Counted from the stretch's first letter, positions 26,490 to 35,457 are shown. The stretch: 64,000 nucleotides of DNA from Xanthomonas bromi (GCF_900092025.1 NZ_FLTX01000006.1:1-64000); one strand, 5' to 3'. Notes: generated by a model not told the origin, from the sequence alone. Made by a program: numbers and translations.

Positions 26490-27546
26490 GTTCGATCAAC
26501 GCAGTTGGTGGACGCCAACCTCGGACGATGTCGCCTGGGCGTTGCCAGGGGATCTGAGCGCGGCCGACCCGCTGAACGGACGCGACTGTGGCTGGGTCGA
26601 TCAGATGCGCCCTTTCGTGCGCCATTTCAGCCGCCCGGGCGAGCAGGTGTTCGACCCGTTTTGCGGCTTCGGCAGCACCTTGCTGGCAGCCGCACTGGAA
26701 GGCCGCAAGGCGCATGGCATGGAGATCGATCCGGCACGCGCGCAGGTGGCGCGCACGCGCCTGCAACGGCACGCGGTGGAGGCGCCGGTGGTGGTCGGCA
26801 GCCTGGCCGAGACCGCGCCGGCTGCGCCGATCGATCTGTGTCTGACCAACGTGCCGTATTTCGGTTGTCACTGGCAGGGCGGCGCGTTGCCTGGTCAGCT
26901 CTACGCCAGTGGCGATTACGCCAGCTATCTGGCCGGCATGCGTGCGGTCTTTCATGCGCTGCGCCAGCAGCTGCGGCCCGAAGGCGTGGGTGTGACGATG
27001 GTGCAGAACGTGGTGGTCGGCGGCCGCGTGATTCCGCAGGCGTGGGATCTAGGCCGGATCCTGGCCAGCCTGTTCACCCTGCGCGAGGAGCGGGTGCTGT
27101 GCTGTCGGCATCCGGGCGCAGCGCTGGCGCATGCAGATGCACGGAGCAATCGCAGCCACGAATACGCGCTGATCTTCCAGCACAGCCGCTCCCGGCTCGA
27201 CCTGCAGCAGGCCGCGCACTTGCTGCAGGCGGTGCAAGCGCAGGAACTGCCGGTGGTGGTGCATGGCAGCTACGCGCGCTGGCTGGAGTCGCCGACGTTG
27301 GTGCCCGAGCGCCCGGCCGATCTGGACCTCATGCTGCGCGCAGAGCAATCGCTCTGGGACCGTCTGACCCACTGGCTGCAGCAGCAGGGCTTCGCGTTGA
27401 GCCTGTGGGGCGAGCCGTGCCGTGCGCCGGTAGCGCTGGCGATGGTGCGTGCGCGCCACTACCTGCGCGCCGAGCGCATCGGCGCCGATGGCAGTCGCTT
27501 GCAGGTGGACCTGCAACTGCCGGCGGATGAACCGCCATTGCCCTGA
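26482..27546 (+). CDS. DNA-methyltransferase-like protein fused to a nucleotidyltransferase-like domain
   Basis: The 354-residue protein has two parts. Residues about 1-235 resemble amino-methyltransferases: VFDPFCGFGSTLLAAALEGR (residues 57-76) matches the SAM-binding DPFxGxGT block, HGMEIDPARAQ the next strand, and LTNVPYF (121-127) stands where an NPPY-type catalytic motif is expected, though with Val in place of the first Pro. Residues about 245-354 look like a minimal nucleotidyltransferase: VVVHGSYAR (258-266), DLDL with Asp280 and Asp282, and a third acidic residue Asp343 in LQVDLQL. No target-recognition domain or restriction partner is visible. It overlaps the radical SAM gene by eight bases. 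Target could be DNA, RNA or a small molecule. Confidence 0.75.
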   Translation: MDEFDQRSWWTPTSDDVAWALPGDLSAADPLNGRDCGWVDQMRPFVRHFSRPGEQVFDPFCGFGSTLLAAALEGRKAHGMEIDPARAQVARTRLQRHAVEAPVVVGSLAETAPAAPIDLCLTNVPYFGCHWQGGALPGQLYASGDYASYLAGMRAVFHALRQQLRPEGVGVTMVQNVVVGGRVIPQAWDLGRILASLFTLREERVLCCRHPGAALAHADARSNRSHEYALIFQHSRSRLDLQQAAHLLQAVQAQELPVVVHGSYARWLESPTLVPERPADLDLMLRAEQSLWDRLTHWLQQQGFALSLWGEPCRAPVALAMVRARHYLRAERIGADGSRLQVDLQLPADEPPLP

Positions 27547-27620
27547 TTCGGCAACGCGACGGCGCGCACACATGAGTTGCCGCTATGCTCTATGCCGGTT
27601 TTGGATGCCGGAATCTCCCT

Positions 27621-28400
27621 ATGTCTTGTTCTTCCCTGATCGCGCGCGGCGCATTGCTTGGCGCGTTGTCAACCCTGGCTGGCTGCGGTGGCAGCAAGGG
27701 CGACACGATGCTGATGCGCGAGTCGTTCAATTCCGATGACACCTATTCGCGCAGCGTGGTGGCCAGTTCGCCGCAAGCTTGCGAGGCGGCGCGGCGTGTG
27801 CTGTTGAGTCAGGGCTACGCCGTCACGCGTGCCGATGCCGCTGCGGTGGAAGGCAGCAAGAACTTCCAGCTCAAGGAAGCCGACCAAAGCGAGCAGCTCA
27901 ATCTGCGCATTTCCTGCGCCACTCAGGACGGCGGCAAGGCGCAGGTCTTCGTGAGTGCGCTGCAGGACCGGTACGCGCTGAAGAAGAGCTCCACCTCGGC
28001 CAGCGTAGGCGTGGGCATGCTGGGGTCGGTGTCGCTGCCGGTCGGTAGCAGTGGCGATTCGCTGGTGCGCGTGTCCAGCACCACGGTGCAGGATGCGGCC
28101 TTCTACAAGCGTTTTTTCGAACGCCTGAATTCGTATCTCCCCAAGGTCACCGAAGCGGTGCCTGCTGCCGCGAGTACGGCGCCCACGCCCGCACCCGCGC
28201 ATGCGGCGGCACCAGCGCCGGCAGCTGCGGGTCCGGCCACCCCTGCCGCAACCACCCCGACCCCGGCACCGCCTGCGCCCGCTGCGGCAGCTCCCGCAAC
28301 GGTTGCCCAGCCGCCGGTGGCGCCATTGCCGGTCGAAGCGCAGGACCCGCCACCGGCACCGGCGAAGCTGCCGCAGAGCGAACCGGCCAAACAGCCGTGA
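27621..28400 (+). CDS. DUF2242-family lipoprotein
   Basis: A 259-residue lipoprotein: signal peptide with lipobox TLAGC (Cys22), then a conserved domain of about 150 residues containing SPQACEAARRVLLSQGY, LKEADQSEQLNLRISC and DAAFYKRFFERL. The tail of roughly 85 residues is almost only Ala, Pro and Thr. The domain matches my recollection of DUF2242, a family of proteobacterial lipoproteins without known function. The ATG at 27621 is chosen because it places the lipobox correctly; the frame opens earlier at 27585. Confidence 0.75.
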   Translation: MSCSSLIARGALLGALSTLAGCGGSKGDTMLMRESFNSDDTYSRSVVASSPQACEAARRVLLSQGYAVTRADAAAVEGSKNFQLKEADQSEQLNLRISCATQDGGKAQVFVSALQDRYALKKSSTSASVGVGMLGSVSLPVGSSGDSLVRVSSTTVQDAAFYKRFFERLNSYLPKVTEAVPAAASTAPTPAPAHAAAPAPAAAGPATPAATTPTPAPPAPAAAAPATVAQPPVAPLPVEAQDPPPAPAKLPQSEPAKQP

Positions 28401-28525
28401 CGACGCGGTTCACGCTCCGCTCTAAAGCCTGAATAGCCGGGCTTGCGCTTCACGTTGTGTTCTCGACCCACTGGCCACAGTGCGCCCATGGCTCGCCGAG
28501 CGAGCGAGAAACGTGGAGAACAACG

Positions 28526-28906
28526 ATGAAAATGCGCACCTCCCTGCTGGGTATGTCCTTGATCGGCCTGATGGCGACGAGCACCTTCGCACAGGCTCAA
28601 AACTATTCGCATCAGCATCGCTATTCGGAAGCAGATGAAGGCCGCAGGTTCAACGATGGCACCCGCGTTCGCTGCCGGAATGTCGAGGTGCAGAAGAACT
28701 CGACCGACCCGAATCGCATCGGCGGTACGCTGGCTGGCGCCGCGATCGGTGGCTTGCTGGGCAACCAGGTCGGCGGCGGCAACGGCAAGAAGCTGGCGAC
28801 CGTGGCCGGGGCAGTGGCGGGCGGGGCAGCCGGCCGCACCATCCAGGGCAATCGCCAGCAGGCCAACGGCAATCGTCAGGTCGAGCGCGTCTGCGAACGT
28901 CGCTGA
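28526..28906 (+). CDS. Glycine-zipper 2TM-domain envelope protein
   Basis: A 126-residue protein with signal peptide MKMRTSLLGMSLIGLMATST followed by AQAQ. Two glycine-zipper segments follow, GGTLAGAAIGGLLGNQVGGG and ATVAGAVAGGAAGRTIQG, as in the Rickettsia 17-kDa antigen and SlyB-like proteins. Two cysteines (RCRNVEV and ERVCERR) could form a disulphide. Such proteins sit in the outer membrane or periplasm; their exact role is unclear. A GTGGAGAA ribosome-binding site precedes the ATG, and a terminator follows. Confidence 0.85.
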   Translation: MKMRTSLLGMSLIGLMATSTFAQAQNYSHQHRYSEADEGRRFNDGTRVRCRNVEVQKNSTDPNRIGGTLAGAAIGGLLGNQVGGGNGKKLATVAGAVAGGAAGRTIQGNRQQANGNRQVERVCERR

Positions 28907-28942
28907 GGCTGGTGAAGTGACTGGCCTGCTGTGAGTCTTGCG

Positions 28943-28966
28943 AGCCCCGGCCATGCCGGGGCTTTC
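28943..28966 (+). terminator. Rho-independent terminator
   Basis: A 9-bp stem AGCCCCGGC / GCCGGGGCT with a CAT loop is followed by a short T-run, about 37 bases after the glycine-zipper gene. Confidence 0.8.
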
Positions 28967-29007
28967 TACGTTTGGGGGTGCGGCGCCGTGCCGACGATTG
29001 ATTGCGC

Positions 29008-30429
29008 ATGTCCTCGATGAGTGTTGCCCACGCGCACCGCCGTTCGTCGTTACCGCAACCGCCCGCTGCGCCGATGCCGCTGTGGCATGCAGGCAGGCGC
29101 AGAGTTGCCGCGTTGGTATGTGCAAGCGCCCTGTTTGCGGTGCAACTGCTGCAGGTGGCGGGGGCTGCGCCGAGCGAGACTGCAAACGCCGCTAGCGCGG
29201 ACTGCGTGGAAGCACTGCTGCGACGGCTGGGTTGGACCATCCGTGTCGCCGCGGTAAGTGCACCGGTGATACAGCGTGGTCAACCGTGCACGCGTGGCAC
29301 GCTTGCACAGGTGCAGGCCGCCGGCGATCTGCAGCTACTACTTCCGGCCGGCTGGAAGACGCAACAGCGCCACGCAGCGCTCACCGCCTTGCTGGACGAT
29401 ACCGCGACGCAGTGCGCCTATGCGTTCGAACTCGGCGCAGCCACCCGTCGTGCGGTGACGCAATTGCAGAACAACGCGCGCTACCGCTTCTCGGCAGTGC
29501 AACTGGGGTGGATTGGATTTGGCTGGCGTGGCGCCGCTGCGCAGGGCTGGAGTGGATTCAAGAGTTTCGGTCGCGGATATCAGCCGCGCGGCAGCAATGC
29601 CCAGGCGCTGGAGGCCTTCTACCGCGGCCAGGTGCGCTCCGAGTGCGGCGTGGGCCGGCAGGTGGCTCAGCTCGCCACGCAGCGCGAATTGTTCGGCGAT
29701 GCCGGGTTCGATCAGGCGTTTACACCTGGCGAACTTTCGATCGGCACGTTTCTGACCTTGCACGACACCGACAGCATCCTGCTCGGTGCGCATGCCGGCG
29801 AATTTTTCGCCGACGGCAAGGCGGTGAAAACCTCGCAACTCGGGCGGCAAGCGTTTGTCGGCGCGCCGGGGTTCATTGCGCATGTGTTCGACAAGGCCTA
29901 TCTGGACGACATCCACAATCAGGCCGAAAATTTCGTGGTGGTCGACGTCAGCGATGCAGCTGCCCAGGCGCTGGCGCAGCACGGCGGCTTTGCGTATTAC
30001 GACGCGCGCAACCGGCAGATCTGGGAGTTGGCCAAACAGCTGCGCGGGCCTGGCAAGCGCCGCTTCGAACGCTTGCTTTACGAACGCGACGCGGGATTGC
30101 GGGCAACGCTGGACCCGCAGCAACAGGCCCGATTGCAGGAATTACAGAGGTTGCTGGACGACCCGTTCTACCAAGGCTTTGCGGTGTACGTGCATCCCAA
30201 GGGCACCAAGCCGATCGGCTATCACGTGGCGCGCCTGCTGGATCGTAACCCGCGCACGCCGTACGCGATCGACCTGACCTTGCACAATCTGCGCACCACG
30301 TTGTACTGGCGGTGGATCGATTGGCAGATGCAGCAGTGCAGCGCCGCCGCCGTCGCCGTCGCCGTCGCGGAACAATCCATTGAGAATTCCGCCATGCCAG
30401 CATCAGCTGAGCATGGCACCCTGCACTGA
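29008..30429 (+). CDS. Secreted or membrane-anchored protein of unknown function
   Basis: A protein of about 473 residues from ATG 29008 (ATG 29017 and TTG 29002 are alternatives). After a basic start there is one hydrophobic segment, VAALVCASALFAVQLLQVAG, that may be a signal or anchor. Notable blocks are ALEAFYRGQVRSECGVGRQV, FTPGELSIGTFLTLHDTDS and AENFVVVDVSDAA. The SEC block with a nearby acidic and aromatic pattern recalls cysteine-dependent enzymes, for example bacterial spore transglutaminases, but this is only a loose visual likeness. Near the end a GTCGCC-type in-frame repeat (about 30345-30370) encodes AAAVAVAVAVAE. The gnd gene follows 20 bases later. I do not recognise the family. 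Confidence 0.55.
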   Translation: MSSMSVAHAHRRSSLPQPPAAPMPLWHAGRRRVAALVCASALFAVQLLQVAGAAPSETANAASADCVEALLRRLGWTIRVAAVSAPVIQRGQPCTRGTLAQVQAAGDLQLLLPAGWKTQQRHAALTALLDDTATQCAYAFELGAATRRAVTQLQNNARYRFSAVQLGWIGFGWRGAAAQGWSGFKSFGRGYQPRGSNAQALEAFYRGQVRSECGVGRQVAQLATQRELFGDAGFDQAFTPGELSIGTFLTLHDTDSILLGAHAGEFFADGKAVKTSQLGRQAFVGAPGFIAHVFDKAYLDDIHNQAENFVVVDVSDAAAQALAQHGGFAYYDARNRQIWELAKQLRGPGKRRFERLLYERDAGLRATLDPQQQARLQELQRLLDDPFYQGFAVYVHPKGTKPIGYHVARLLDRNPRTPYAIDLTLHNLRTTLYWRWIDWQMQQCSAAAVAVAVAEQSIENSAMPASAEHGTLH

Positions 30430-30449
30430 TCAGATCATGAGGAGCGAGT

Positions 30450-31391
30450 ATGGAACTGGGTATGGTGGGACTGGGCCGCATGGGCGCCAACATGGCCGAG
30501 CGATTGGTCAACGGCGGGCATCGCGTGCATGGCTACGATCCGGGTGCGGGCGCGCGCACCAGCGCGCAAGCCAAGGGCATTGTCACCGCCGATGCGCTGG
30601 CAGCGCTGGTCTCCGCACTGCCGAGCCCGCGCGTGGTGTGGCTGATGGTGCCGGCCGGCAAGATCGTCGATGACACGCTGGCGCAGCTGCAGCCGTTGCT
30701 GCAGGCCGGCGACATCGTCATCGATGGCGGAAATTCGTATTACAAGGATTCACAGCGTCGCGCGGCGCAGCTGCAGGAAAGCGGTATCGCGTTTGTCGAT
30801 TGCGGTACCAGTGGTGGCGTGTGGGGCTTGAAGGAAGGCTATAGCCTGATGGTTGGCGGCGAAGAGGCGGCGGTGACCACACTGCATCCGGTCCTGGCCA
30901 CGCTGGCGCCTGCGCCGGACAAGGGCTGGGGACGGGTTGGCCCGAGCGGTGCCGGCCACTTCACCAAGATGGTTCACAACGGCATCGAATACGGAATGAT
31001 GCAGGCCTATGCGGAAGGCTTTGCGCTGATGCAGCACAAGACCGATTTTGCGCTGGATCTGCACCAGGTTGCCGACATCTGGCGAGATGGCAGCGTGGTG
31101 CGTTCGTGGCTGCTGGATCTCACTGCCGATGCGTTGACGCATAACCCGACCATGGCCGGCATCGCGCCGTTCGTTGCCGATTCGGGCGAAGGCCGCTGGA
31201 CGGTGGCCGAGGCGATCGATCTGGAAGTGTCGGCACCGGTCATCACCTTGTCGCTGATGGAGCGGCTACGCTCGCGCGACAAGGATTCGTTCACCGACAA
31301 ACTGCTGGCGGCGATGCGCAACCAGTTCGGTGGGCATGCAGTGATGACCACGACTTCTGCTACGCCGACGATCGGTAGCAAGGACGCGTAA
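30450..31391 (+). CDS. gnd: 6-phosphogluconate dehydrogenase (decarboxylating), short form
   Basis: A 313-residue protein of the short 6PGDH class (GntZ/YqeC type), lacking the long C-terminal domain of classical 470-residue enzymes. It has the dinucleotide-binding start LGMVGLGRMGANMAERLVNG, VIDGGNSYYKDSQRR, VDCGTSGGVWGL and the catalytic KMVHNGIEYGMMQAYAEGF. It oxidises 6-phosphogluconate to ribulose-5-phosphate with release of carbon dioxide and NAD(P)H. A GAGGAGCGAG ribosome-binding site precedes ATG 30450. The short class often prefers NAD+. Confidence 0.92.
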   Translation: MELGMVGLGRMGANMAERLVNGGHRVHGYDPGAGARTSAQAKGIVTADALAALVSALPSPRVVWLMVPAGKIVDDTLAQLQPLLQAGDIVIDGGNSYYKDSQRRAAQLQESGIAFVDCGTSGGVWGLKEGYSLMVGGEEAAVTTLHPVLATLAPAPDKGWGRVGPSGAGHFTKMVHNGIEYGMMQAYAEGFALMQHKTDFALDLHQVADIWRDGSVVRSWLLDLTADALTHNPTMAGIAPFVADSGEGRWTVAEAIDLEVSAPVITLSLMERLRSRDKDSFTDKLLAAMRNQFGGHAVMTTTSATPTIGSKDA

Positions 31392-31779
31392 GGCGTCGAT
31401 GCAATGACAGTACGCGCCTGCATTGCGGCGCGCACTGTCGGCATCGGCGTTCTATGGCGCTTAGCCGCCTGGTTTGAAGCGGCTACCGACACTGGTGAGC
31501 GCATCGCGCCGTCAAACAGAGTGCGATGGTGCTTGAAGCATCGAGCGACATTGGTAATGTCGCTGCCGCTTCGTTACCCGGCCATGCAACCTGTCGAGCA
31601 CCTAGCATCATTTACCGAGTGCCTGGTGCCGACTGCTCAACGCCATGCATCGACGATCACCTGCACGTGCTTGCGACGTTATATGTAACGCCGCACGCAG
31701 CGAGACAGGGGTGACCGCGCGCAGATGCAAGATATGCAAGCGGTATCCACACGCATGGCGCCTCACCGACTTTCCGGCG
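31392..31779. other. Intergenic stretch between convergent genes
   Basis: No supported gene, RNA or strong terminator was found in this 388-base gap between gnd and the Gfo/Idh oxidoreductase gene. It is less GC-rich than the flanks. Small open frames here show no domain. Confidence 0.35.
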
Positions 31780-32838
31780 CTACAGCCCGCGCGCAGCGTC
31801 CAGCCACTGCACCTGGCCATTGGCAGCACTGCGTTGCGCAAGTTCCACCAGCTGCATGAGCTGCACCGCGTCGTGGCCGCTGACCGGCGCCGGGCCGGTG
31901 CCGGCTAGCGCGTCGCGGAAGGCGGCGTAGTACTGCCGATAGTCGCCCGGCAGGTTGTCGGGTTGATGGGTGTGGATGCGGCCCTCGTCATCCACGCGGG
32001 TGAGCGTGCCGGGTAACGGGTCGATGCCCCAGCCGACCGTGCCGGGACGACGGCCGGTGCGCAATTGGTCTTCCTGCGTATCCAGGCCGCGCTTGAGGTA
32101 ACTGCCGCGCGTGCCGTGCACGGCGAAGCGCAGGCTGCCATCGGCCACCAGGGATCCTGCATGCAGCACCACGCGCAGCCGCGAGTAGTGCAGGGTGACG
32201 TGGAAATAATCGACACTGCGTGCCTGGTCGCGCTGACGTTGCAGATCCGCGCCGATACCCTGCGGCAAACCGAACAACTGCAGCGCCTGATCGAGCAGAT
32301 GCGGTCCCAGGTCGTACCAGAGCCCGGCGCCGGGACTATCGCTCTCGCGCCAACGGTCGCGCACTTGCGGGCGATAGCGATCGAAGTGCGAATGGAACTC
32401 CACCACTTCACCCAGCTGGCCTTCTTCGATGAGCCGCTGCACGGTGAGAAAGTCGGCATCCCAACGGCGATTCTGGAACACGCTGATGACGCGTCCGGCC
32501 GCGTTTGCGGCATCGACCATCTGCTGCGCCTGCGCAGCATCCAGTGCGAACGGCTTGTCCACCAGCACATGCTTGCCGGCGGCCAGGGCCTGCAGCGCGA
32601 AGGGCGCGTGGGTCTGGTTGGGGGTGGCCAATACCACAGCATCCAGTGCGGGATCGGCCAGTGCGCGGTCGAGGTCGGCAACTACGTCGATGCCGGGGAA
32701 GTCGGACTGCGGCTGTTGCGGCTTGGACGACACCACGCTGTGCAGTTGCAAGCCAGAGGTGCTTGCGATCAGCGGTGCATGAAAGGTGCGGCCGACATAG
32801 CCGTAGCCGACGACGGCCAGATTGAACGGTTTAGGCAT
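31780..32838 (-). CDS. Gfo/Idh/MocA-family oxidoreductase
   Basis: A 352-residue NAD(P)-dependent oxidoreductase. The N-terminal Rossmann fold starts NLAVVGYGYVGRTFHAPLI, and VLVDKPFALDAAQAQ carries the family Lys in DKP (EKP in most members). The C-terminal alpha/beta domain includes DSPGAGLWYDLGPHLLDQAL, where the Asp and His of DLGPHLLD form the catalytic region. Close-looking relatives include scyllo-inositol and sugar dehydrogenases of the YdgJ/YvaA group; the substrate cannot be told. ATG 32838 gives a normal N-terminus although the antisense frame continues to 33423. Confidence 0.87.
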   Translation of the reverse strand: MPKPFNLAVVGYGYVGRTFHAPLIASTSGLQLHSVVSSKPQQPQSDFPGIDVVADLDRALADPALDAVVLATPNQTHAPFALQALAAGKHVLVDKPFALDAAQAQQMVDAANAAGRVISVFQNRRWDADFLTVQRLIEEGQLGEVVEFHSHFDRYRPQVRDRWRESDSPGAGLWYDLGPHLLDQALQLFGLPQGIGADLQRQRDQARSVDYFHVTLHYSRLRVVLHAGSLVADGSLRFAVHGTRGSYLKRGLDTQEDQLRTGRRPGTVGWGIDPLPGTLTRVDDEGRIHTHQPDNLPGDYRQYYAAFRDALAGTGPAPVSGHDAVQLMQLVELAQRSAANGQVQWLDAARGL

Positions 32839-32988
32839 TGAAAACGGTTCATCGCAACGACGAGTGGAGTCCGCATGGTATTGCACCTGCCCGTGTGCGC
32901 AGGGTTCACAGCCTCTGCATGCAACGGTCACGTCCGCTCGACGAGTGCCACCGCAAACTACAGCCACATTCAACAGAAGGTGCTTGGT

Positions 32989-33360
32989 ATGAAGAACATG
33001 ACGCATGCACACAAGTTGTTGGCGCTGTCGCTGTCGCTCGGTCTGACCCTTGGCGCGTCGCAGGCGTTTGCCGCGCCGCAGGACATGGGCGCCCACAAGG
33101 ACCACACTGCCGGCATGAACGAATCCAAGAAGCCGGTCACAGACACCTGGATCACCACCAAGGTCAAGGCCGATCTGCTGGCCACCGATAACGTGTCGGG
33201 CACCGACGTGAAGGTCGAGACCAAGAACGGCATCGTGACCCTGACGGGCACCGTCGCGACCCAGGCTGAGCACGACAAGGCCGTGGCCGTTGCCAAGAGC
33301 ATCGAGGGCGTCAAGAGCGTCAAGTCGACTGGCCTGAAGGTCACTGCTGCGAAGAAGTAG
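32989..33360 (+). CDS. BON-domain periplasmic protein (OsmY-like)
   Basis: A 123-residue protein with signal peptide LLALSLSLGLTLGASQAFAA and one BON domain: DTWITTKVKADLLATDNV, VKVETKNGIVTLTGTV, and SIEGVKSVKSTGLKV. BON domains bind phospholipid or membranes; OsmY-type proteins are induced by osmotic and envelope stress. ATG 32989 gives the signal peptide; the frame opens upstream at 32875. It has its own strong terminator and is divergent from the oxidoreductase gene. Confidence 0.88.
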   Translation: MKNMTHAHKLLALSLSLGLTLGASQAFAAPQDMGAHKDHTAGMNESKKPVTDTWITTKVKADLLATDNVSGTDVKVETKNGIVTLTGTVATQAEHDKAVAVAKSIEGVKSVKSTGLKVTAAKK

Positions 33361-33415
33361 GCGCAGCCGCTGCGAATGCCGGGGCTGCCGAGGCGAGGCG
33401 GCAGGCCCGCGCACC

Positions 33416-33445
33416 AGGCGCACTCTACGGAGTGCGCCTTTTTTC
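33416..33445 (+). terminator. Rho-independent terminator after the BON gene
   Basis: A perfect 10-bp stem AGGCGCACTC / GAGTGCGCCT with a TACG loop (33416-33439) is followed by six T residues in all. Confidence 0.92.
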
Positions 33446-33645
33446 GTTCTGAAGAAACAGCCCGGCGAGCCGACAGGCGGCGCGGCGCTCGCGTGGTTTT
33501 TACGCCAACAGCACGTATGCTATGCCCATTCAGCTATGTCACGGACCGACAGGATTTCTCTGAATCATTAATCTGGCAAGGTGTGCGATCGGAGACAATA
33601 CCGACCTGTCCTTGGCCTCTTTAGCGAGCGGAAACCGGTCCAGCA

Positions 33646-35457
33646 ATGCAAACAACGGTCGAAGCAGACAAGTGGGATCGCTGGCGCCTGCCTTTGTTGG
33701 CGGTTGCCGTGTTCCTGATTGTGGTGGTGCCGTCGTTGCTGCTGCAGCAGATGGCGCGTAACGCCAACCTGGCCGCCGTTTGGGTCTCGCATAGTCAGGA
33801 AGTGCAGGAGACCGCGCAGCACCTGGAGGCGGCGATGCGCGATACCGAATCGGCGGCGCTGATGCGCTCGTACGGGGTGGAGCGCGAGGCGCTGCAGGAG
33901 CACATGCGGCGCGGGCGGCGCGAATCCGTGGCCGCAGTGCAGCGGTTGATCGAACTGACCAAGGACAACCCGGCGCAGCTGGTGCGCATCGGGCGCATCC
34001 AGAGCACCATCGAGCGGCGGCTGCAGCTGGCCGAGCGCATCGCGGTGACCACTGCGCCGGAGCAGATCCGCACGTTGATCAACGACCTGACGGCGAACAA
34101 CCCGATCCGGTTGCTGCTCGATGATCTGCAAAGCGCCGAAAGCCGGTTGCTGGCGCTGCGCCATCTGCGCGCCAAGACCGAGCGCATGCATTACGCGGTG
34201 CTGAGCTGGGCGGCGCTGGCGGTGCAGCTGTTGTTGCTGGGCACGGTGACCTGGCTGCTGCAACGGCAGATCCGGCGCCGACTGGCAGCCGAGCAGGAAT
34301 ACCTGCGCGCCAACGGCCGCGCCAGCTCGGTGCTGCAGACCGTGCGCGAGCCGATCGTGTTGCTGGATAGCAGCCAGCGCATCTTGTTGCATAACCCTGC
34401 CTTCGCCGAGTTGTATGACCTGGAGGAGCGCGGCAACGAATCGATGGCGTTGGAGGATGTGGGCGAGGGCGTCTGGCGCGATGCGCAAATCCATCAGCGG
34501 CTGGCCGATGTGTTGCTGCGTGGGCGCGAGTTGTGGGATTACGAACATGAGCAGCGCACCGCCGACGGCGTGCTGCGCACCATGTTGATCAACGCACGCC
34601 GCATGCCCCTGCCCGACACCACCGATGAAGACGTGGTGCTGATGACGGTGAGCGACATCAGCGTACAAAAGGCCGCGCAGCTGCGTATCCAGGAGCTCAA
34701 CCGGCAGATGGAAGGCAAGGTGGAGCAGGTATCGGAGGTCAACCGCGAGCTGGAAGCCTTCAGCTATTCGGTCTCGCACGATCTGCGCGCGCCGCTGCGG
34801 CACGTGGCCGGATTCTCCGACAAGCTTGCCCGCCATCTGGGCGATACGGCCGACGAGAAATCGCGCCATTACATGGAAGTGATCAGCAGCTCGGCGCGGC
34901 GTATGGCCTCGCTGATCGACGATTTGCTGGTGTATTCGCGCCTGGGCCGAGGTGCGCTACGCCTGCAGGCGGTGGACATGCAATCGCTGGTGGCCGAGAC
35001 GCGCGCCATCCTGGATTCCAACGTGCAGAGCGAGAACACCGGGCACCGCGTGGAATGGCACATCGCGCCGCTGCCGGTGCTGGTGGCCGACGAAAACATG
35101 ATGCGCCAGCTGTGGATGAACCTGCTCGGCAACGCGGTCAAGTACAGCGCCAAGCGCGAGGTGGCCAAGGTCGAGGTCGCTTATACGCCGATGGCCGACG
35201 GCGGCCATCAGTTCAGCGTGCGCGACAACGGCGCCGGCTTCGACATGGAGTACAGCGCTAAGCTATTCGGTGTGTTTCAGCGGCTGCACAAGGCTAGCGA
35301 GTACGCCGGCACCGGTATCGGCCTGGCCAGCGTGCGGCGCGTATTGACGCGTCACGGCGGCCGGGTCTGGGCTGAAGGCATCGTCGACGAAGGTGCAACG
35401 TTTTATTTCGTGTTACCTCCTGCGCTTGAAGCGCCCAACCAAGAGTTCAGTGTATGA
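33646..35457 (+). CDS. CHASE3/PAS sensor histidine kinase
   Basis: A 603-residue membrane kinase. TM1 (LPLLAVAVFLIVVVPSLLL) leads to a periplasmic CHASE3-like helical domain containing ETAQHLEAAMRDTESA. TM2 (LSWAALAVQLLLLGTVTWLL) is followed by a PAS domain (about residues 220-345), a coiled coil, the HisKA domain with the phospho-acceptor His378 in YSVSHDLRAPLRHV, and an HATPase domain with LLGNAVKYSAK, VRDNGAGFDM and GTGIGLASVRRVL. The architecture matches bacteriophytochrome-type kinases that signal through small Rcp1-like receivers, which is what the next gene encodes. Its stop overlaps that gene's start in ATGA. Signal is unknown. Confidence 0.92.
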   Translation: MQTTVEADKWDRWRLPLLAVAVFLIVVVPSLLLQQMARNANLAAVWVSHSQEVQETAQHLEAAMRDTESAALMRSYGVEREALQEHMRRGRRESVAAVQRLIELTKDNPAQLVRIGRIQSTIERRLQLAERIAVTTAPEQIRTLINDLTANNPIRLLLDDLQSAESRLLALRHLRAKTERMHYAVLSWAALAVQLLLLGTVTWLLQRQIRRRLAAEQEYLRANGRASSVLQTVREPIVLLDSSQRILLHNPAFAELYDLEERGNESMALEDVGEGVWRDAQIHQRLADVLLRGRELWDYEHEQRTADGVLRTMLINARRMPLPDTTDEDVVLMTVSDISVQKAAQLRIQELNRQMEGKVEQVSEVNRELEAFSYSVSHDLRAPLRHVAGFSDKLARHLGDTADEKSRHYMEVISSSARRMASLIDDLLVYSRLGRGALRLQAVDMQSLVAETRAILDSNVQSENTGHRVEWHIAPLPVLVADENMMRQLWMNLLGNAVKYSAKREVAKVEVAYTPMADGGHQFSVRDNGAGFDMEYSAKLFGVFQRLHKASEYAGTGIGLASVRRVLTRHGGRVWAEGIVDEGATFYFVLPPALEAPNQEFSV

